From JAJCYL01 sp965206015 (lineage in GTDB: Bacteria > Bacteroidota > Bacteroidia > Cytophagales > Cyclobacteriaceae): a DNA stretch of 64,000 bases. Positions 42,927 through 52,010 of this stretch are shown here, one piece after another. The DNA is taken from positions 1 to 64,000 of the forward strand of contig CBDBIW010000004.1 of the NCBI GenBank assembly GCA_965206015.1. The letters run 5' to 3'. The notes beneath the pieces were generated by a model, which was given only the letters and a program-made list of their open reading frames with translations, ran no database searches and was not told the origin of the DNA. Each line of letters opens with the position of its first letter. Position 1 is the first letter of the stretch. A program made the translations under genes and the position numbers.

Positions 42927-43148
42927 CTAATACTCATCCTCATTGAAGAAGAAATCTTCTTTAGTTGGATAGTCAGGCCAAATTTCCTCGATATTCTCAT
43001 AAGGTTGACCATCATCTTCCAATTCCTGAAGATTTTCGACTACTTCCAAAGGGGCACCCGAACGAATTGAATAGTCAATTAATTCGTCTTTTGTAGCTGG
43101 CCAGGGAGCATCTTCCAGATAAGAAGCAAGTTCTAATGTCCAATACAT
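42927..43148 (-). CDS. DUF2795 small protein
   Basis: A 73-residue acidic protein, MYWTLELASYLEDAPWPATK and a C-terminal DYPTKEDFFFNEDEY. This is the DUF2795 pattern common in Bacteroidota: an N-terminal WTLELASYLEDAPWPATKDE core and an acidic end. Function not known. It stands alone between ispD and rseP. Confidence 0.8.
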   Translation of the reverse strand: MYWTLELASYLEDAPWPATKDELIDYSIRSGAPLEVVENLQELEDDGQPYENIEEIWPDYPTKEDFFFNEDEY

Positions 43149-43305
43149 TTTTATATAATATTAAAAGGAGTTTTCAAATTGGGTGCAAAAATAATTTTTC
43201 AACGCAATTATCAAACAATTCCTCGTCTTATCTATCCCACTTAACTAATTAAAGGTTGCATGAGGTTAAAAGATTTTGCTCTAAACTGCAATGTTCGTCT
43301 TTTAG

Positions 43306-43339
43306 TATAATTAATCAGACGGTATAATTAATCAGACGG
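43306..43339. repeat. 17-bp tandem duplication
   Basis: TATAATTAATCAGACGG occurs twice in tandem in the spacer before the rseP stop. The 219-bp spacer itself holds no gene. Confidence 0.9.
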
Positions 43340-43367
43340 TTTGGCCGTGCCAAATAATTCAAGGCAA

Positions 43368-44684
43368 TTAGAAAATTTTGATAATGTCATTAAATATTAC
43401 AAATACCATCAGGCCCAGTAACAAAACCATGCCTACTTTTTGAGCACCTTCAAGAAACTTGTCAGAAGGTTTTCTTCCTGAGACTATTTCAAAAGTTAAG
43501 AACATTACATGGCCACCGTCCAAAGCTGGAATGGGGAGTAAATTCATGAATGCAAGGACCATTGATAGCAGACCAGTCAATTTCCAGAATCTCGACCAAT
43601 CCCAAATACCTCCAAACATTTGGGCAATGCCAATAGGACCAGCTAATGATTTACTTGGGTTAATTTCACCTCTGAACATTTTTCCAAAGCCTCTGATAGA
43701 AGTGAAGACTACACCAAAGGCTTGGTTAGTTCCGTGTGAGATAGACTCAGTCACCGAAAATTCTCTATAGGATAGCTCCACCAAGATATCCGCTTCAAAG
43801 CCAATAGTACCCTCCTCAGAGACCATAAAATTCAGGGTAGTCTCCTCTCCATTTTCTTTCTTAACGACGGCCTCTATTTCTTTACCTGCATTATCACTGA
43901 GCGATGATTTAAATTCATTGAAGTATTTGATTTCAGTGTTATTCACACTGCTAAATTCGTCCCCAGTTTCCAGGCCACCATCTTCTGCAGGGGTGCCAAA
44001 GGCAACTCTTCCAACTTTAAATGGGGTTCTGGGCTCGATAAAAGGAACAGCCTGATTTTTGTCGGTCATTCGGTCAATGAAGTCTCCGGGGATTTTAACT
44101 TCAAATGTTTGCCCATCTCTATTTACAGTGTAATAGCTATTATCACCTAGTAAAACGTCAGGACTTCTCAAATCAGAATATTTTTGGTAATCCTTACCAT
44201 TTATTTCCAAAATCCTGTCTCCTGTTTTTAGGCCAATTTGTTCGGCCAATTCAAATGCAACCAAGCCATGCTTGTTGAATTCCTCTTTTGAAATGTAAGA
44301 TTCTCCATTGGAGTAGGCCAGAGAGATGTAGATGAACATGCCAGTGATGACATTCACAATTATCCCTCCCAACATGACAATGAGGCGCTGCCAAGCCGGT
44401 TTTGCTCTGAATTCCCAAGGTTGCGGTTCTTCAGGGAGACTTTCTGTGTCCAAAGATTCATCGACCATTCCTGAGATTTTAACAAATCCCCCGAGTGGAA
44501 TGGCTCCAATGGAATATTCTGTTTCGCCATATTGAAAACCCCAGATTTTAGGGGGGAATCCAATCGAAAATTTTTCTACCCGCATTCCAAAAAATTTGGC
44601 AGCCAGTAGGTGACCCCCTTCATGCAAACCCACTAAAATCGATAAACCCAGCATCAACTGGGCTGTCATTATTAATCCTTCCAT
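43368..44684 (-). CDS. rseP: Site-2 protease RseP
   Basis: A 438-residue membrane metalloprotease. HEGGH at 21-25 in the first transmembrane segment is the zinc site. PDZ domains lie between about 135 and 300 (AEQIGLKTGDRILEINGKDY; GTPAEDGGLETGDEFSSVNN). The second metal motif LLPIPALDGGHVMFL is near residue 390. It cuts membrane proteins inside the bilayer, e.g. anti-sigma factors. The ATG shares a base with the dxr stop (TAATG). Confidence 0.94.
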   Translation of the reverse strand: MEGLIMTAQLMLGLSILVGLHEGGHLLAAKFFGMRVEKFSIGFPPKIWGFQYGETEYSIGAIPLGGFVKISGMVDESLDTESLPEEPQPWEFRAKPAWQRLIVMLGGIIVNVITGMFIYISLAYSNGESYISKEEFNKHGLVAFELAEQIGLKTGDRILEINGKDYQKYSDLRSPDVLLGDNSYYTVNRDGQTFEVKIPGDFIDRMTDKNQAVPFIEPRTPFKVGRVAFGTPAEDGGLETGDEFSSVNNTEIKYFNEFKSSLSDNAGKEIEAVVKKENGEETTLNFMVSEEGTIGFEADILVELSYREFSVTESISHGTNQAFGVVFTSIRGFGKMFRGEINPSKSLAGPIGIAQMFGGIWDWSRFWKLTGLLSMVLAFMNLLPIPALDGGHVMFLTFEIVSGRKPSDKFLEGAQKVGMVLLLGLMVFVIFNDIIKIF

Positions 44685-45847
44685 TAATTAATTATCTCAA
44701 ATGCTTTAATTCTTGTTTCTTTATCGGTATTAACGTAATCCTCCAAATTTGGGGTTGGAATAAATGGCACTTTCGCCAAACAAGTTTCTACCACTTCAGA
44801 CATTCCCAGGAAGCTCACTTTATCATTTAAAAACTGTGAAACGACCACTTCATTGGCTGCATTAAGTACACATGGACTATTGCCACCATTTCTAAGTGCT
44901 TCGAAAGCCAACCCAAGATTACGAAAAGTTTCCATATCGGGTTGCTCAAATGTTAATTCTGGACAATCTGTGAAGTTGAATCTTGGATAATCTGTCTTAA
45001 ACCGACCTGGATATGACAAGGCAAATTGTATTGGCACTCTCATATCCGGCAGTCCCATTTGGGCTTTAATTGAGCTGTCTTCGAATTGGACCAAGGAATG
45101 GATAATTGCTTGCGGGTGAACCACAACTTCGACCTGGTCCATCCTAAGGCCAAACAACCACTTGGCTTCAATTACTTCCAGACCCTTATTCATCAGTGAT
45201 GCCGAGTCAATGGTAATCTTGGTGCCCATGTCCCAATTGGGATGTTTCAGGGCTTGTTCCTTTTTCACATCCTTAAGGAATTCTATACCCTTTCCTCTGA
45301 ATGGACCACCTGAGGCTGTAAGGATGATTTTTTCGACTGGATTATGAAATTCACCAACCAGGCACTGGAATATAGCCGAGTGCTCTGAGTCTACCGGGTA
45401 AATGTTAATTCCTTTGTCTCTTGCTAAACTAGTTATGAGCTCACCAGCTACCACAAGAGTCTCCTTATTAGCCAGTGCAATATTTTTCCCGCTCTCAATT
45501 GCTTTAATTGTTGGTAGTAATCCTGCATAACCTACGAGAGCAGTCAGTACAATGTCTATGGTGTCCATTTGCACTACGTCTTCTAATGCTTGCTCACCAG
45601 CATAGACTTTTATATCCAACGTAGAGAGTGCCTCGTTAACGATGTTATAATGGTCATCATTCATAATCACCACCACATTGGGATGGTAATACCGTGCTTG
45701 TTCAATCAACAGCTCAAAATTGTTCATGGCCGTCAGCACCTCTACTTCAAAACGTTCATGGTTTTTTTGAATAACATCCAATGCTTGAGTGCCAATCGAG
45801 CCTGTTGACCCCAGTATTGCTATACGTTTTTTAGTACTATCGTTCAC
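44684..45847 (-). CDS. dxr: 1-deoxy-D-xylulose 5-phosphate reductoisomerase
   Basis: I choose GTG at 45847 (VNDSTKKRIAILGSTGSIG), giving 387 residues. A longer upstream frame would translate the duplicated 20-bp segment of the GH3 gene. NADPH loop GSTGSIG, IALANKETLVVAGEL, the metal site LVGEFHNPVEKIILTASGGPF and NWDMGTKITIDSASLMNKGLE are all standard. It commits carbon to isoprenoid synthesis. Located between GH3 and rseP in one operon. Confidence 0.94.
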   Translation of the reverse strand: MNDSTKKRIAILGSTGSIGTQALDVIQKNHERFEVEVLTAMNNFELLIEQARYYHPNVVVIMNDDHYNIVNEALSTLDIKVYAGEQALEDVVQMDTIDIVLTALVGYAGLLPTIKAIESGKNIALANKETLVVAGELITSLARDKGINIYPVDSEHSAIFQCLVGEFHNPVEKIILTASGGPFRGKGIEFLKDVKKEQALKHPNWDMGTKITIDSASLMNKGLEVIEAKWLFGLRMDQVEVVVHPQAIIHSLVQFEDSSIKAQMGLPDMRVPIQFALSYPGRFKTDYPRFNFTDCPELTFEQPDMETFRNLGLAFEALRNGGNSPCVLNAANEVVVSQFLNDKVSFLGMSEVVETCLAKVPFIPTPNLEDYVNTDKETRIKAFEIIN

Positions 45848-45848
45848 C

Positions 45849-47369
45849 TTATATTGATTTGATAGGGTGAGAGATGATTTGATAGGGTGAGAGATCATTG
45901 GCAATGTCTCTGCCATTAGAAAGGCGAGGAGCTTTATTTTGACCTCCAAGTTTACCTTTCGTCTTCATGAAATCGATAAACGCATTCTTTCTTAAGCAGA
46001 TAATGTCAAGGCTCCTCAGGACATTCCCGGTAATCAGGTCGTCATAATAGCTGTTCAAGGATTGTAGATTTTTATTCAACTTCTCGGTGAAGGTCGTCAA
46101 ATTGGATGGAGAAGTGGCAAATTCGATGAACCATTCGTGCAAAGGTAAACCTTCTGAGGGGTTGACATTAGGAGCTACCGTAAATTCAGTTAACTCAACT
46201 TCAGGAAACTCTTCGCAGGTCAAACGCATGGCTCTTTCCACTTCCTCTCCTATGACATGTTCACCAAATGCGGAAATAAAGTGCTTGATTCGGCCTGTTA
46301 CAATCAGGCGATAGGGGTGTGTTGAAACGAATTTGACCGTATCACCAATAGAATAGCCCCATAGACCTGCGTTGCTATTAATTATAAGCGCATAATTAAC
46401 ACCAATCATCACCTCTCCAATAGATAGTCTTGTCGGATTTTCATTGTAATACTCCTCAGCGGGAATGAATTCGAAGAAGATCCCGCTATTTAAAAGAATG
46501 AGTAGTCCTTCCTCTGTTTGAGTATCCTGATAAGCAATAAATCCCTCTGATGCCGGGTAAGTTTCGATGGAATCAATCGCGAATCCAATACTTTCAATTA
46601 ATTGATTCCGATAGGGTTCAAAGTTGACGCCTCCATAAATAAAAAGTGAGAAATTAGGGAACAACTCTTTGATCTTTTTACCTGACTTTTTACTAAGTCG
46701 ATCAAAATACATCTGTACCCACGGTGGAATTCCTGAAATCAGACGCATATCCTGGTCTATCGTTTCATCCACCACGGTATCGACTTTTTGCTCCCAATCC
46801 TCAATACAATTGGTCGTGTAGGAAGGCAGTTGATTAGACCTCAGCCATTGAGGAATATGGTGATTTACCAAACCAGAGAGTCTACCTGTTTTGATGCCAG
46901 CATTTTCTTCAAGTACCGGGCTTCCGGAGAGAAAAATCATCTTTCCGTCAAGCATTTCAGCATTACCAGTTTGGTGTACATACTGAAAAAGGGCATTGCG
47001 GGCACTGTTGATATGATTAGGTATTGAGTCTTTAGTAATAGGTATGTACTTAGTTCCCGAGGTCGTACCTGACGTTTTGGCAAAATATTCTGGTTTGCCG
47101 GGCCAGAGTACATCAACGTCGCCGTCCAAAATCTTTTTTACGTAGCCGCTGAATTCCTCATAATCTCTAATTGGAACCCGTGATTTAAAATCATTGTAGT
47201 CATTGATCTGAGAAAAACTGTGATCATTACCAAATTGAGTGTTTTCGGCTTTTCTAACTATTCGTTCTAACGTCTGAGTTTGTTCAGCCACCGCATTTGC
47301 CGCCCACTTTTTGGTGGAGCGGTCAATGTAAGCTGCGAATGGCTTTCCAAGAAGAGAACGGATGCTCAT
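45849..47369 (-). CDS. GH3-family acyl-adenylate enzyme
   Basis: I choose the ATG at 47369 (MSIRSLLGKPFAAYIDRSTK), giving 506 residues. The protein has the GH3 pattern: an ATP/phosphate loop AKTSGTTSGTKYIPIT, YPASEGFIA, YALIINSNAGLWGYSIGDTV and TGRIKHFISAFGEHV. In plants GH3 enzymes link amino acids to hormones. The role of bacterial relatives is unknown, possibly acyl-adenylation. A 20-bp tandem duplication changes its last residues. Confidence 0.85.
   Translation of the reverse strand: MSIRSLLGKPFAAYIDRSTKKWAANAVAEQTQTLERIVRKAENTQFGNDHSFSQINDYNDFKSRVPIRDYEEFSGYVKKILDGDVDVLWPGKPEYFAKTSGTTSGTKYIPITKDSIPNHINSARNALFQYVHQTGNAEMLDGKMIFLSGSPVLEENAGIKTGRLSGLVNHHIPQWLRSNQLPSYTTNCIEDWEQKVDTVVDETIDQDMRLISGIPPWVQMYFDRLSKKSGKKIKELFPNFSLFIYGGVNFEPYRNQLIESIGFAIDSIETYPASEGFIAYQDTQTEEGLLILLNSGIFFEFIPAEEYYNENPTRLSIGEVMIGVNYALIINSNAGLWGYSIGDTVKFVSTHPYRLIVTGRIKHFISAFGEHVIGEEVERAMRLTCEEFPEVELTEFTVAPNVNPSEGLPLHEWFIEFATSPSNLTTFTEKLNKNLQSLNSYYDDLITGNVLRSLDIICLRKNAFIDFMKTKGKLGGQNKAPRLSNGRDIANDLSPYQIISHPIKSI
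45856..45895 (-). repeat. 20-bp tandem duplication at the GH3/dxr junction
   Basis: GATTTGATAGGGTGAGAGAT occurs twice, 45856-45875 and 45876-45895. It is not a multiple of three, so it shifts the GH3 frame and changes its stop. Confidence 0.95.
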
Positions 47370-47565
47370 GAAATGGAATTTGAGCCCGCAAAAATAGCCA
47401 AAGACACTCCTAAAACCTACATAGCCTATAAGTTGGAACAAGGTGTCAATTTGGCATTGTACTCGTTAAATATTGTCAAATAATGGAAATCTGCATGAAG
47501 TTTGAGCATCCTAATTGTTCAATAATGGGTTATTTCCTGTAAATATCTATTACAAATAGTTTGTT

Positions 47566-49014
47566 ATGAAGAATTTATTACTAATAGTCGCTGTCTCTAT
47601 GGTCTCTGGCTTTTTTGGTGCCTACTTATTCAAAAGTTATCAGACTGGGAAAACAAACGATTCCATTTCTTATAATGTGCCGACTCAGGCGGGTTATTAT
47701 AGGGACACCCCAATTATTGCGGCACCTGAACCAACTAAAGAAGCTCTATTAGAAGATGATTTTGTGGTGGCTGCTAGTGAGAGCAGGGCGAGTGTAGTAT
47801 TTATCAAAACGCTCAATGAGAGAGAATATCGCCGCGGTGGATGGCTCGATTGGTTTTTCGAAGGAGGATCAAGTCAACAACAAATTGGGGGTGGTTCTGG
47901 TGTGATCTATTCTCAAGACGGATACATTATTACCAATAATCATGTGATTGACCAGGCTGATGTCATTGAGGTCATATATGGGAAACGTACGTACAAGGCA
48001 ACTCTCATTGGGACAGATCCCTCTACTGACCTGGCAGTAATTAAGGTTGAATCAGAAGGACTTCCAAGTATTTCAAGAGGGAGCTCTGAAGAGGTTAGAA
48101 TTGGTGAATGGGTTTTGGCTATTGGTAATCCTTTCAACCTTAATTCGACAGTAACGGCAGGCATAGTGAGTGCCAAGGGACGTAATATCAACCTCCTTAG
48201 AGACAAATTTCCCATAGAATCTTTTATCCAAACTGATGCAGCAATTAACCCGGGAAATAGCGGAGGTGCACTTGTCAACAGGAAGGGGGAGCTGATTGGA
48301 ATTAATACGGCAATATTATCAAAAACGGGCTCTTATGCTGGGTATGGTTTTGCTGTACCTGTCAACATAGTTTCTAAAGTTGTTAAAGACTTAATTGAAT
48401 ATGGAGAAGTACAAAAGGCTTTCTTTGGGGCGGATTTTCATGATTTGAATAGTGAAATAGCTGAAAGTCTTGATATTGAGTCGCTGGACGGTGTCCTTCT
48501 CACACGAGTTCAAAGTGGTGGTGCTGCGGATAAGGCAGGTTTGGATGAAGGTGATGTCATGGTCAAAGTGAATGGTGAGATTGTTGATAGCAGCACACGC
48601 ATTGAAGAACTTTTGGCGAATAGTTATCCTGGCGATAGAATGAGTGTTAGGGTTAGAAGAGGAGATAAGGAACTAACCAAGACAGTTGAATTGACCAATA
48701 TCGAAGGGACAACAACCCTGATTAAGAGAGATATCTATATGTCTGAAGCGTTAGGGGTAGAATTCGAAGTGGTTCCTAAAGTTGAAAGGGATTTGATGGG
48801 AATTGAATCAGGAATAAAAGTGGCCAAGATTCATCGAGGTGCATTTTCACAGCTCGATATCCCTGAAGGGTTTATCATAACTCATATTAATGGGACTGTT
48901 CTATCAGATTCAAAAGAATTATCCACAATCTTGGATAAAATACGGGGAAGAGTAATTATTGAAGGTGTTAGTAAAGGTGGTAGGAGAGTATATTATCCTT
49001 ACTACTTCAGATAA
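47566..49014 (+). CDS. HtrA/DegP-type serine protease
   Basis: A 482-residue protease with an N-terminal membrane anchor (LLLIVAVSMVSGFFGAYLF). The trypsin-like triad is His126 (TNNHVID), Asp155 (STDLAVIKV) and Ser232 (NPGNSGGALV). Two PDZ domains follow, the first at about 270-365 (GGAADKAGLDEGDVMVKVNG), the second divergent at 390-475. It removes misfolded envelope proteins. Its promoter region is shared with GH3. Confidence 0.93.
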   Translation: MKNLLLIVAVSMVSGFFGAYLFKSYQTGKTNDSISYNVPTQAGYYRDTPIIAAPEPTKEALLEDDFVVAASESRASVVFIKTLNEREYRRGGWLDWFFEGGSSQQQIGGGSGVIYSQDGYIITNNHVIDQADVIEVIYGKRTYKATLIGTDPSTDLAVIKVESEGLPSISRGSSEEVRIGEWVLAIGNPFNLNSTVTAGIVSAKGRNINLLRDKFPIESFIQTDAAINPGNSGGALVNRKGELIGINTAILSKTGSYAGYGFAVPVNIVSKVVKDLIEYGEVQKAFFGADFHDLNSEIAESLDIESLDGVLLTRVQSGGAADKAGLDEGDVMVKVNGEIVDSSTRIEELLANSYPGDRMSVRVRRGDKELTKTVELTNIEGTTTLIKRDIYMSEALGVEFEVVPKVERDLMGIESGIKVAKIHRGAFSQLDIPEGFIITHINGTVLSDSKELSTILDKIRGRVIIEGVSKGGRRVYYPYYFR

Positions 49015-49020
49015 CCAAGA

Positions 49021-50430
49021 TCAGACCAACGCTCTCATTTTCATGCGTTTTTTCAAATCCTCCATCTTGTGTCTGAAATTGGCATTGGTATCAATCATAT
49101 CATTTACTGATTGAACCGCATGAATGACAGTGCTGTGGTCTCTACCGCCAAAGTGAGAGCCTATTGATTTCAGCGAATGATTGGTGTAATCCTTTGCGAA
49201 ATACATGGCCACTTGCCTGGCAATCACCACTTCTTTCTTTCTGGTCTTAGCCTTTAAATCTTCCACCGGTATCTTAAAGTAATCTGAAACCGTTTTTTGG
49301 ATGTAGTCGATTCCTACTTCACTGTCAATATCTCGAACCAGATTCTTCAAAATCTGCTTGGCCAGCTCCAGGTCTACCTCTTTTTTCATTAATGACGCAT
49401 GAGCTACCATGGAGACAAGAACACCTTCCAACTCGCGAATATTGGTATCAACTGAGTAGGCTACATACTCCACCACTTCTTCTGGAAGAATAAGTCCGTC
49501 AGATTGCATTTTTCTGGTAATGATAGCTACTCTTGTTTCGAAATCTGGATGCTGAAGATCAGCAGTCAGACCCCATTTGAAACGAGAGACCAATCTTTCC
49601 TGAAGCCCTTTTAATTCGATCGGAGGGCAATCAGATGTCATCATAATTTGCTTGCCAGATTGATGTAGATGATTGAATATGTGGAAGAATATTTCTTGTG
49701 TCTTTTCCTTATCACGAAAGAATTGGACATCATCTATTATTAGTACGTCGACATTCAAGTAGTAATTGGAGAATTCCTGAGCGTTGTGGTTCTTCAAGGC
49801 ATCAATGAACTGGTTAATGAACTTTTCCGAGGAAACATAAAGCACAAATTTTCCTGGATGATTTTCCTTAATTGAATTACCGATAGCTTGAACCAGGTGA
49901 GTCTTGCCCAGACCAACGCCGCCATAGAGCATCAATGGATTGAATGAAGTTACTCCAGGCTTCTTTGCGACAGCATATCCAGCGGCACGGGCCAATCGAT
50001 TACAATCTCCTTCTATATAGTTGTCAAATACATACCCGGAATTCAGGTTGCTACTTTGGTCATGGAGACCAATGCCTCTTAAAGAGAAGGGATTAAAATC
50101 CTTTATACTGTTACCATTATGTTTAGAAGAGTGATTTGCCGGAATATTTACTGATAAGGGCCGATTGGCAGCATTACCCTTATCAACGATCACAGAATAT
50201 TCCAATCTTGCCAAAGGGCCAATTTCACGTGTTAATGCCTGTTTGAGCAAATGGACGTAGTTATCCTCCAGCCATTCATAAAAGAACTGACTTGGTACCT
50301 GAATAGTAAGTACCTGATTATTAAGATTTAACGCTACAATAGGACTAAACCACGTCTTAAAACTCTGTTCATTGACGTTTTTCTTAATAAATTGCAAACA
50401 ATTCTCCCAGACCTGCTGATGCATAGGCAA
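49021..50430 (-). CDS. dnaA: Chromosomal replication initiator DnaA
   Basis: A 469-residue DnaA. Domain I (1-80, CLQFIKKNVNEQSFKTWF), domain III AAA+ with Walker A GGVGLGKT at 170-177 and Walker B VLIIDDVQFF, and domain IV with GRDHSTVIHAV for DNA binding. It binds DnaA boxes and opens the origin. The next genes are not dnaN/recF, as is normal in this phylum. A cluster of DnaA boxes lies at 54443-54549. Confidence 0.97.
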   Translation of the reverse strand: MPMHQQVWENCLQFIKKNVNEQSFKTWFSPIVALNLNNQVLTIQVPSQFFYEWLEDNYVHLLKQALTREIGPLARLEYSVIVDKGNAANRPLSVNIPANHSSKHNGNSIKDFNPFSLRGIGLHDQSSNLNSGYVFDNYIEGDCNRLARAAGYAVAKKPGVTSFNPLMLYGGVGLGKTHLVQAIGNSIKENHPGKFVLYVSSEKFINQFIDALKNHNAQEFSNYYLNVDVLIIDDVQFFRDKEKTQEIFFHIFNHLHQSGKQIMMTSDCPPIELKGLQERLVSRFKWGLTADLQHPDFETRVAIITRKMQSDGLILPEEVVEYVAYSVDTNIRELEGVLVSMVAHASLMKKEVDLELAKQILKNLVRDIDSEVGIDYIQKTVSDYFKIPVEDLKAKTRKKEVVIARQVAMYFAKDYTNHSLKSIGSHFGGRDHSTVIHAVQSVNDMIDTNANFRHKMEDLKKRMKMRALV

Positions 50431-50674
50431 TAAAAATTAGGAAAGTTGACCAGTTAATAGACCCTTTTTTATTAGAGGGACATCAAATTTGCCTAAAAAT
50501 AAATTAAGAAAAAAATGGCTTTACTATTGACATTTTTAAATTCCAGTATAGTCCAATTGAAGAGCCATATTATTTCAATTTTCTTTAAAAAATACAATTT
50601 TAAATTCCAGCCTCAATGAAAGTGTTCGGATAACAATTTGTAATTAAAATACCACTTTTTGACCAATAATCGGG

Positions 50675-50682
50675 TAACTTTG
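50675..50682 (+). promoter_or_regulatory. -7 box TAACTTTG upstream of mutA
   Basis: TAACTTTG fits TAnnTTTG and lies 26 bp before the mutA GTG. No -33 TTG is found at the usual 18-20 bp distance, so the call is weak. Confidence 0.4.
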
Positions 50683-50708
50683 GTAATGCTTTATTAACAT
50701 AAAATTGT

Positions 50709-52010
50709 GTGAATCAATCATTTGATTTAAGTCCCTTTGAGAAGCACTCGAAAGATGAGTGGGCTAAAAAGGTTACTTCAGAATTGAAGGATGATAATTC
50801 GACTGATTCTTTGAAATGGCAGCATGAAAAAGGTATGCCGATTGAGCCTATCTATTTTGAAGAAGATTCCCCTATCAGCACATTTCAGAATTTGAAGGAA
50901 GGGATCAACAATGATTGGGCTAACCTCTCTTCCATAGATTGCTTTTCAGGTGAGTTGAAGAACAATGTGACTACAGTATCAAATTTTTGCGATGGTTTTC
51001 AATTGGATTGTAAAAATGAGTTTCAATTACCAAGGGATATGGGAGCTGTTTTCGAAAGCAAGAAACAGACACATTTCAAAAACCTTAATCCCGAAACCCT
51101 TAAGAACATTGGCCCGATAATGTCCGCTGATCATTTTGGGACTTTAGGTATGCATCCGCTCAAAGCGAGTTCGTCATTGTCTGACGCAAAGAGTGATGTG
51201 ATTCAAGTCCTGGAGAGTAAAAACACTTTTTTTCAAAAGTTCTCCAGTATAATTATTCCGGGAAACGAATTCGTGGACCTTGGAGCAAGCATCTCTCAGG
51301 AAATAGGGATTTCCCTGGCCCTGTTCGTTGAATACTATGAACTATTGGGAATTGTCGGAGTTGCTAAAGATGCTATTGCAAGTGAAATTGAACTGTCAAC
51401 TTCAATCGGGCAGGATTTTTTTCATGAAATAGCCAAATTAAGAGCTTACAGGAATTTAATAGTTGCCATTCAGAACAGCTTTGGGATTGAACAATTTAGA
51501 ACCAGGATTAACACCTCTACCTCCTTGAGGTATAAGACATGTATTGAGTCCAACAATAATCTCATTCGTAATACAGTGGAAGGATTGGCTGCCGTAATTA
51601 GTGGATGTGATAGCTTGTGCATCCATCCAACTGACGATACATCAAGCACTAGGAGGACGGCTTTAAATGTTTCGAATCTATTGAAGGAGGAAGCTTTTTT
51701 AGGCCGAGTTGTTGACCCGTCAGCGGGTTCATATTATATCGAAAAGTTAACGGAGATAATTTCTGAACAGGGGTGGCTGTTTTTCCAGGCCATTGAAAAG
51801 CAGGGTGGATATCTGCAGGCCATGTCTAAAGGCTGGATTGATGAACAGATTTCGCTAAATCGCGAGTGGTTAATAGAACGTGTAGAAGATAGCTCTATTA
51901 AACTGGTAAATGTTAATAAGCACAAAAAGGAAATGGATAGTCAAGATTCTAATCTCTTTGAGTCTGAAATTTTTCGTTTAGCCACAACTCAAGAAAAGAA
52001 GAGTAAATGA
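50709..52010 (+). CDS. mutA: Methylmalonyl-CoA mutase small (beta) subunit
   Basis: A 433-residue protein starting at GTG. It has the MM_CoA_mutase domain without catalytic residues: SLKWQHEKGMPIEPIYFEED, FRTRINTSTSLRYKTCIESN, and CIHPTDDTSS, GRVVDPSAGSYYIEKLTEII. The C-terminal B12-binding domain found in some small subunits is lacking, so this is a short form. It pairs with the large subunit encoded next; stop and ATG overlap by 4 bp. Confidence 0.9.
   Translation: MNQSFDLSPFEKHSKDEWAKKVTSELKDDNSTDSLKWQHEKGMPIEPIYFEEDSPISTFQNLKEGINNDWANLSSIDCFSGELKNNVTTVSNFCDGFQLDCKNEFQLPRDMGAVFESKKQTHFKNLNPETLKNIGPIMSADHFGTLGMHPLKASSSLSDAKSDVIQVLESKNTFFQKFSSIIIPGNEFVDLGASISQEIGISLALFVEYYELLGIVGVAKDAIASEIELSTSIGQDFFHEIAKLRAYRNLIVAIQNSFGIEQFRTRINTSTSLRYKTCIESNNNLIRNTVEGLAAVISGCDSLCIHPTDDTSSTRRTALNVSNLLKEEAFLGRVVDPSAGSYYIEKLTEIISEQGWLFFQAIEKQGGYLQAMSKGWIDEQISLNREWLIERVEDSSIKLVNVNKHKKEMDSQDSNLFESEIFRLATTQEKKSK

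Noticed and set aside
50431..50708. Origin directly upstream of dnaA
   Set aside because: AT-rich, but no TTATCCACA box; the region at 54134-54635 is much better.
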